Shown: positions 59,501 through 64,000 of the stretch, piece by piece
How positions within the stretch are numbered: position 1 is the first letter of the stretch
Layout of the letters: each line of letters begins with the position of its first letter
From: Dama dama
Lineage: Eukaryota > Chordata > Mammalia > Artiodactyla > Cervidae
DNA length: 64,000 nucleotides
Assembly: GCF_033118175.1 (NCBI RefSeq)
Contig: NC_083685.1
Span: 120,784,501-120,848,500 of the forward strand
Reading direction: 5' to 3'
Position numbers and translations under genes: made by a program
Notes under the pieces: generated by a model
What the model was told of the DNA's origin: nothing
What the model saw: the letters and a program-made list of their open reading frames with translations, nothing else
The model's database searches: none

Positions 59501-62500
59501 TGGGGGATTGGGAGGGGCCCAGAGGAAAGCAGGAGACAGAGTGTAGGTGGGCTCCTGATGGCAGGGCCCTGCCTCTGCTCAGACAGGGCTGGCATTTGAC
59601 TCATGGTTACGACAACCCGTTGGCGATATTCAGATCAGTGCACGCTGGTTAAGGTTTTCTGAAAAGAATGTCAAAGATTTTGGAACAAAGCTCAGTAAGG
59701 TGGCGATTCGTAACTTAGACCCAAGACTGAAGCTTTGGTCTGGCCATCACTGTCTGCAACCCAGCCAAAGTCCTGTGCAGAGGGAGGGGGCTCCAGTCTG
59801 GAAAGGCGGGAACCTTGAAATGATGGAAAGACAGCTGATCAAGAGTCACACAGAGGATGTGAACGGGGATCTGCTCCCCAGGCCCCAACACAGGTACCTG
59901 GGGAAAACTGCTATGGCCCTGAAGGAGTTCTAGAAGAACAACAAAAAGAGGATACCAGTGTGGGGACCATCAGATGGGTTCACACACGTATCTGCTGAAG
60001 GATGCAGGCTCATGCAGAGGAGCCAGGCATGCGGCCCCGGTTCCTGCCCATTGTGGAGGGCAAGCAGCCCCCATGACACGCAGCCCCGGGGTCACCCCCT
60101 CTGTGGCTGCTGGTCTTGGGTGACACAGAGAGCAACTGTGGTGCCCATGCTTCGTGAACCTGGCACCTGCTGGGCGAGCTGCTGCCACCCACGATTTCAG
60201 TCTTTTTTGTCTCCTTTTGCTAAAATAGCTAACACTGAAAGCCACTCAATCATCAGGATGGGATTAAACTGACAGGCAAACAGGTCCGGGAGGGTTTAAC
60301 TGTTGCCCAGAGGTGCCCTCCCTGTCAGCCATGGGTTCCCCAGGGAGGGGGTGTAATTTGACTCAGGAAAGATGAGGGGACACTCAGGTCCGGAGTCACT
60401 GCAGGCATTCTGCACACATGCACAGATCTGGGCACGATGCTGCGTCACAGGGGCTGGCTGGAGGGGTCATAGATAGGGAAGGCAGCATTAACTCTCCCAG
60501 CTCATCTCCTGGGGCCTCACGGACTCGTCTGATGACTTTGCTGGGCCTGCAGGAGATATTCCACGATTCACATCCTTCCCAGCACACGGCTGGCCTCAGA
60601 TGAAACCACTGCTTCACACAGAGTCCAGGCTCTGAGCACTACAGGCAGTGGAGGAGGCTGTGGCCTTGCTAGTGGCCCTGCCCTCTCTGCCCACGTCTGC
60701 CGGTGGTGAGACTCTTGCCTGCAAGCTCACTTGCCAGGGTCTCCAGCAGCTCAGCAGTTCCTTTCGGTGTGTGTCAGACAAGATGATCTTTTCCCCACAA
60801 AGACTGGAAAAGAGAACCCCTGACCCTAATTTACAAAGATGATTTTTTTTCTTTTCTGTCTGGAAAACCTGGTTGGTTCTCAAATGACCGGCTCTAACTT
60901 CACTCCCTGTGCAATGTTGACCAAAACAATACCAGCCCAGAGTGTGGCCTTTACTGCCTTCAGATGTTCGCTGCGTGCAGCAGACTGGCTCCCAGGCCGC
61001 CTGTGGGTACAGGGAAACCAATTTGTCCTGCTGTCCCCTTCGGTAGGCCCGGGGTTCTAAAGAATCACGGACTTCCAAGAAAACAGGTCCTTGACACCAT
61101 AATTCAAAGAGCTCCTATCAAGCTGGGCGGCTCAAACTCTCCTGGAAAAATTGGCAGACTTTGAATTCTACATCCCTGGGGGCTTTACATCTAGAATGCA
61201 CCTTCACAGAGGTGAGTTACAAACAACCAAGATTGGTTTTAGCAGAAGTGACTGCGCATTAATGGAATGTGGCCCAAGCATCTCACTGAGAGCACCGTGA
61301 ATGCACTCGAAGTGCTTCTGAAACAGCATTGCTTCTGGAAGTGCTCAGGGGGCACCAGGCCTGGGCAGGTGGGCCAGGGATGAGATCCCGACTCCAGGCT
61401 GCCTGCAGGTAGGGATGGTCTCATGGGTCCTCACCCTCAACTTTAAAAAGTAACCCATAATACAAAAAAATTCTCTCGTGGCCCAGTGGCTAAGACTCCA
61501 TGCTCCCGATGTGGGGGGGCCCAGGTTCAATCCCTGTTCAGGGAACTAGATCCCACATGCTGCACAACTAAAAAGATCCTGTTTGACGCAAGTAAAACCT
61601 GGCACAGCCAAATAAATAAATTTAAAAAATTAAAAAAAAAAAAAATAAAAGTAACCCTTAATAATCAAGGGAATTTGACAGAACAGGGAGAGAAGGTCAT
61701 GAAAATAATTCCACAAAAGCATGAGGAGTCTGCTTATCTACTCTGTGCTGTACCCAGGGAGCATCGTCCACTGCCCAAAGCTGGCCTAGCGATGAAGGCT
61801 CAGGCAGAGCTGGAGACCAGCCCACCCACAGCTGTGGGGCCGAGCTGGCTCCTGGCCCTGGGGGCTGTGTGCTGGGGAAGTGGGAGGAGGGGCTCGTCCC
61901 TGGCGGGGCAGCTGCCCTAACCACAGGGTGGAGCCCCGCGGCTGCCCCCTCCCACCCTGCCTCAGTGCCTGGGGGTAGGGGCTGCTGCAGCTGACATAAG
62001 GGGGACCCGCGGCCCAGCAGCCCTCCCTGTAGCAGCCCACGTCCCCACACTGGTGGGGTGGGGTGGGGCGGGGGGGTATGCAAAGTGGGCAGTTACGGCA
62101 CCTGTTGGCAAATTTAGTAAAAGGTTTGGTCAAAATGTGACTGATAAACAGGTCTGGGGTAATAGGGAACAATTATCTGGGGGCCAGGTTGGGTCCAGGC
62201 AAATACAACCAGGGCCTGATGTTTGTCTTCTGTCCCCATGGTGAGGACACAGGCCACCCCGCCATGGACCCAAGGGCCTGCAGAGGGCTTGCTCCTTTCT
62301 CTCTGGAAATGACAAAAGGTAGAAGTCACGACTGTCCCAGAGGCTGCCAGCGAGGAGCTTCCTTGGACGATGATCCCAGAGAGCCTCCATGTCTCCTTGG
62401 GGAAAAAGGCACAGAGTGCCCGGGGACCAGGCCTTCCCGGGCAGGTGAGTGGTGTCCCATGGCGGCACCCCTTCCTCCCTGGAGCATCTCCGCCAGCCTC

Positions 62501-62677
62501 GTTCCTTGCCCGCACCAGGGCAAGTGGGGGCCGGCTCACTGCCTGCGGTGACCCCTGGGGATGCCCCTTACCCTTCTGGATGAGCTGCTGTGCCTGCTTC
62601 CGGACGCGGGTGTTCCGCAGAAACCGCCACTCCCGCTCCTTGCGGATCTGACTCTCCAGGTCATGCTCTTCTGGAAT
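41903..62677 (-). CDS. RPTOR: RPTOR (raptor, mTORC1 scaffold), C-terminal exons, partial
   Basis: Ten exons (62677-62572, 59411-59297, 57994-57870, 56759-56655, 46706-46600, 45899-45772, 44109-44023, 43151-43035, 42769-42640, 41971-41903) splice in one frame to 362 codons and TAG, corresponding to roughly residues 974-1335 of human raptor (1335 aa). The first exon is the linker (IPEEHDLESQIRKEREW...); the rest is the seven-bladed WD40 propeller, each blade marked by a motif such as CFWDWEKGEKL, IRVWKNF, IRIWDTDRE, IRVYDRR, VRFFDPR, FTAIYN and ISVYSVEKRVR. Raptor presents TOS-motif substrates (S6K, 4E-BP) to mTOR and binds Rag GTPases at the lysosome; those N-terminal and HEAT parts are outside the window. 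The upstream exon is not found between 62678 and 64000. All introns begin GT and end AG. Confidence 0.96.
42640..42769 (-). CDS. RPTOR: RPTOR penultimate exon, WD40 blades 6-7
   Basis: 130 nt. Completes Cys, then GSMNQFTAIYNGSGELINHI and KYYDGFMGQRVGAISCLAFH plus PHW. The acceptor GTGCAG|C is normal, but the donor is TGG|GTCTGT, which lacks A at +4 and purine at +3. Confidence 0.95.
43035..43151 (-). CDS. RPTOR: RPTOR exon, WD40 blades 5-6
   Basis: 117 nt. SVNGDVRFFDPRLPESVNVL then QIVKGLTALDIHPQANLIA and two bases of Cys. Acceptor CCGCAG|C; donor CGTG|GTAAGT. Confidence 0.96.
44023..44109 (-). CDS. RPTOR: RPTOR exon, WD40 blade 5 start
   Basis: 87 nt. Completes Cys, then RVMTYREHTAWVVKAYLQKH and PEGHIMSV plus two bases of Ser. 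Human raptor as I remember it has KASLQKRPDGHIVSV, so several substitutions fall here. Acceptor CTCCAG|C; donor CAG|GTAATG. Confidence 0.95.
44110..45771 (-). other. RPTOR: RPTOR intron, 1.66 kb
   Basis: GT-AG intron. An antisense L1 scrap lies near 44775-44925. Two overlapping plus-strand open frames of 224 and 260 codons (44837-45633) are composition-driven; no domain is seen. Confidence 0.6.
44775..44925 (-). repeat. Old L1 fragment, antisense
   Basis: 'gctgtgcgaccatcacacaa' and the adjoining 'ttagaatatttgcatcatcc' are the reverse complement of the L1M 3' text also seen near 6420-6500. Confidence 0.65.
45772..45899 (-). CDS. RPTOR: RPTOR exon, WD40 blade 4
   Basis: 128 nt. DIPTGADSCVTSLSCDSHRS then LIVAGLGDGSIRVYDRRMAL and SE plus two bases of Cys. 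Acceptor CCCTAG|GAC; donor AATG|GTAATT. Confidence 0.96.
46600..46706 (-). CDS. RPTOR: RPTOR exon, WD40 blade 3
   Basis: 107 nt. GAGMVVDWEQETGLLMSSGD then VRIIRIWDTDREMKVQ. Acceptor CTCCAG|GA; donor CAG|GTGAGC. It follows the largest intron in the window, about 9.9 kb. Confidence 0.96.
47870..48212 (-). repeat. CHR-type SINE, antisense
   Basis: The plus strand runs from a T/A-rich start through 'ttttggctgtgctgggcctt', 'tgtgggatcttcccgggtca' and ends 'accactgagtcaccagggaa', the reverse complement of a full-length CHR element. It is sense relative to RPTOR transcription. Confidence 0.88.
48540..48930 (+). repeat. L2 remnant
   Basis: Blocks such as 'ccctgtgcctggaacgcccc', 'gctcagtcaccttctcaacc' and 'cagaaatgtcagctccacac' follow the L2 3' consensus order on the plus strand. 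It is diverged. Confidence 0.6.
53787..53872. repeat. Alternating purine-pyrimidine tract
   Basis: Interrupted runs of TG/CA/TA alternation: 'tgcacatgcatgcaca', 'tacatgtgcatatgcatgta' and 'gtacacatgtacacacgtg'. Such DNA can adopt the Z form. It lies deep in the large RPTOR intron. Confidence 0.7.
56505..56544 (+). repeat. (AC)20 microsatellite
   Basis: About 40 bp of uninterrupted AC dinucleotides in the RPTOR intron, 110 bp downstream of the exon ending at 56655. A likely length polymorphism. Confidence 0.97.
56655..56759 (-). CDS. RPTOR: RPTOR exon, WD40 blade 2
   Basis: 105 nt. DDGAIRVWKNFADLEKNPEM then VTAWQGLSDMLPTTR plus one base of Gly. Acceptor CCCAAG|AT; donor CGAG|GTGGGT. A CA microsatellite lies about 110 nt downstream in the following intron. 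Confidence 0.96.
57870..57994 (-). CDS. RPTOR: RPTOR exon, WD40 blade 1
   Basis: 125 nt. Completes the Cys codon, then FWDWEKGEKLDYFHNGNPRY and TRVTAMEYLNGQDCSLLLTA plus T and one base. Acceptor CTGAAG|C; donor ACAG|GTGAGT. Confidence 0.95.
58010..58745 (+). repeat. Old L1 3' UTR, antisense to RPTOR
   Basis: 'aatgtggacaaactggaacc' near 58120, 'gtgcccattgatggatgaag' near 58329, 'acaacacggatgaaccttga' near 58421 and 'ctagatgattccacttattt' near 58486 follow the L1M 3' order on the plus strand. Confidence 0.85.
59297..59411 (-). CDS. RPTOR: RPTOR exon, entry into the WD40 propeller
   Basis: 115 nt. GITRLDDQIFLNRNPGVP then SVVKFHPFTPCVAVADKDSI and two bases of Cys. Acceptor CGGCAG|GT; donor CTG|GTACGG. 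Confidence 0.95.
61468..61650 (+). repeat. CHR-type SINE
   Basis: 'tcgtggcccagtggctaaga', 'caggttcaatccctgttcag' (B-box-like) and a tail of AAATAAATAAATTT and poly(A) mark a CHR element on the plus strand, antisense to RPTOR. Confidence 0.88.
62055..62076 (+). other. G-quadruplex-forming motif in RPTOR intron
   Basis: Four G runs with single-base loops: GGGG (62055-62058), GGGG (62060-62063), GGGG (62065-62068) and GGGGGGG (62070-62076). The G-rich strand is the RPTOR template strand, about 500 bp downstream of an exon. Confidence 0.8.
62572..62677 (-). CDS. RPTOR: RPTOR exon, linker before the WD40 domain
   Basis: 106 nt. Encodes IPEEHDLESQIRKEREWRF then LRNTRVRKQAQQLIQK plus one base. The acceptor (GTTGAAG|ATT) follows a poly(T) tract on the minus strand; donor AAGG|GTAAGG. 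Human appears to have NSRVRRQAQQVIQKG at the end of this segment, so S/T, R/K and V/L differ. Confidence 0.95.
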
Positions 62678-64000
62678 CTTCAACAATTAAAAAAAAAAAA
62701 AATTAAGACAAGTATTTCCAGATGAGAGGGATCCCCCTCTGCAGGTACAGAAGAAACCTGGTTCTCTGGTCGGTCCAGTGCCCAACAGTAGTCAGAGCAG
62801 ATCCTGATAGTCAGAGGGTGGTCACTGAGCCCGCAAACCTGCTTCCCTCCCTGTGCTGGGGGCACTGCCCCCTGCTGACTGCTGGGTGTGGAGGTTCTGG
62901 GACTCAAGACCTGGGGGAGGGCTGGCTGGCTCGGGGACGCAGAGCAGAGACTTAGGAAGCCCCTGACTCCGACAGCCCAACTGTACAGGCCAGAAGCTGT
63001 CACACTCTGATAGGGCAGCGAGGGGGCTGCTTTCAAAGCAAACAGAATTCGAGGCGGAGGTGCAGGGATAAGGGCCGGGTGTTTCCTGCAGGAGGGGACA
63101 TAAAGGGCTCTGCTGTGCCAGACACTAGATTGACTCCTTTGTACTCTTAAATGCAAAATCAGAAAAGATGAGGTGTGCTCAGAGAGGTTTGCTTTTATTC
63201 TGATGGCAAAGGGAAATGAGGTTAGAAGATGAACGAGCTCATATGTGACAGAGGGCAGCAGCCAGGGCAGGGTTGCCCTGTGGTGCTGGAGAGGTAGCTG
63301 GGCCTGAAGGCGGGGCCTTCTCGCCCTTGGTGGGCAGGAGCCGCTGCCTGCCAGGCTCCACCTAACACAGCAAAGGGGTGAAGCTGGCATCAGACTCCAT
63401 GTGGGTGGAGAGTGAGGAAGGAGCTTCGAACCTATACCTGGGAACTTCTGCCCATCAGCTTTTGCATGTGGAGTATGTGGAAGCTGGAATAGACCCCCTT
63501 CCTGGATAAAGGCCCTTCTTGCTTCATGGCTGGTGTGGTGCTTATGGGCTGTTTAGGAGAGGGCCACACTTAGCAAAAAATAAGTTAGGATTTAAGTTTA
63601 CTATATTCAGAACATAATCACTTGTCGTGTAAAAATGATGTATCTTCTTCATCATACAGTCAACTTGCCTAACTCTGGTTGCCTGTTTGAGAACTCAGAC
63701 CTGTCAAGTTCTCAAATATAAAAGGAATCAAATAAACTAGGAAAAACCCTACTTCCTCTTGGCTGAGAGCTAACCTGTCTTGTACTCAGCCAGGTAACAC
63801 ACAGGCAGAGGGAACCCATAATCAATATTTTAAGTCATCTTCTCTGCTGGAGAAAGCGTCAGGATGAAGAATGGTGAACGTGGTCACGTGTACATGCCTG
63901 TGTGCAAGTGTAGCTGAGAAGATGGGAAGCAGTTTAGGTCACGTTTTAGGCAGTTATTACACGAAATGGTCACGGAGAACTTTTGCGTCTTCTCAAATGC
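62678..64000 (-). other. RPTOR: RPTOR intron, truncated by the window edge
   Basis: Sequence upstream of the first exon seen. The 236-codon minus-strand frame at 62680-63390 is in line with the exon only by position; it shows no raptor sequence, and a poly(A)/poly(T) tract and splice acceptor separate them. No further exon is recognised up to 64000. Confidence 0.65.

Larger units (their letters stand above)
59412..62571 (-). other. RPTOR: RPTOR intron, 3.2 kb
   Basis: A GT-AG intron with a CHR SINE (61468-61650) and a strong G-run cluster at 62055-62076. A possible antisense MIR scrap lies near 59820-59890. The rest is single-copy in appearance. Confidence 0.6.

Noticed and set aside
62680..63390. 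236-codon minus-strand frame just upstream of a RPTOR exon
   Set aside because: It shows no raptor sequence, and the exon begins at a proper acceptor after a poly(T) tract, so this is intron.

Overview
This is a mammalian nuclear window, almost certainly from a pecoran ruminant (cattle, sheep, goat or a relative). The evidence is the interspersed repeats: Bov-A2 and Bov-tA SINEs, tRNA-Glu-derived CHR-type SINEs shared by cetaceans, hippos and ruminants, and an artiodactyl L1 3' end, several with recognisable target-site duplications. The species cannot be fixed further. Two protein-coding genes are present, both on the minus strand and in the tandem order known from human 17q25.3 (RPTOR then CHMP6), which corresponds to cattle chromosome 19.

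Layout. 1-23.48 kb: gene-free intergenic sequence downstream of CHMP6, with GC-rich single-copy stretches and a dense block of L1 and SINE copies at 6.4-20.8 kb. 23.48-30.9 kb: CHMP6, complete, eight coding exons encoding 201 aa, with a CpG-rich promoter at 30.24-31.1 kb. 31.1-40.38 kb: the CHMP6-RPTOR intergenic interval, holding two old mammalian repeats, a solo LTR, an antisense L1 and a 35-bp tandem repeat. 40.38-64 kb: the 3' end of RPTOR, ten coding exons (about 362 C-terminal residues including the whole WD40 propeller) plus a probable 1.5-kb 3' UTR. The upstream exons lie beyond the right edge.

Function. CHMP6 is the ESCRT-III subunit that bridges ESCRT-II to CHMP4 on endosomes. Raptor is the substrate-recruiting scaffold of mTORC1 on lysosomes. 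They are neighbours by synteny; nothing here shows that they are co-regulated.

I found no new multi-gene system. The items most worth a second look are an imperfect inverted repeat at 4.03-4.55 kb, a cluster of raptor WD40 substitutions relative to human, a perfect 35-bp tandem array just beyond the RPTOR poly(A) site, an L1 insertion inside a Bov-A2 with its duplication preserved, and AT-rich intronic blocks in RPTOR that look like regulatory elements. All coordinates, splice sites and reading frames were read by eye; comparisons with human proteins are from memory and were not computed.
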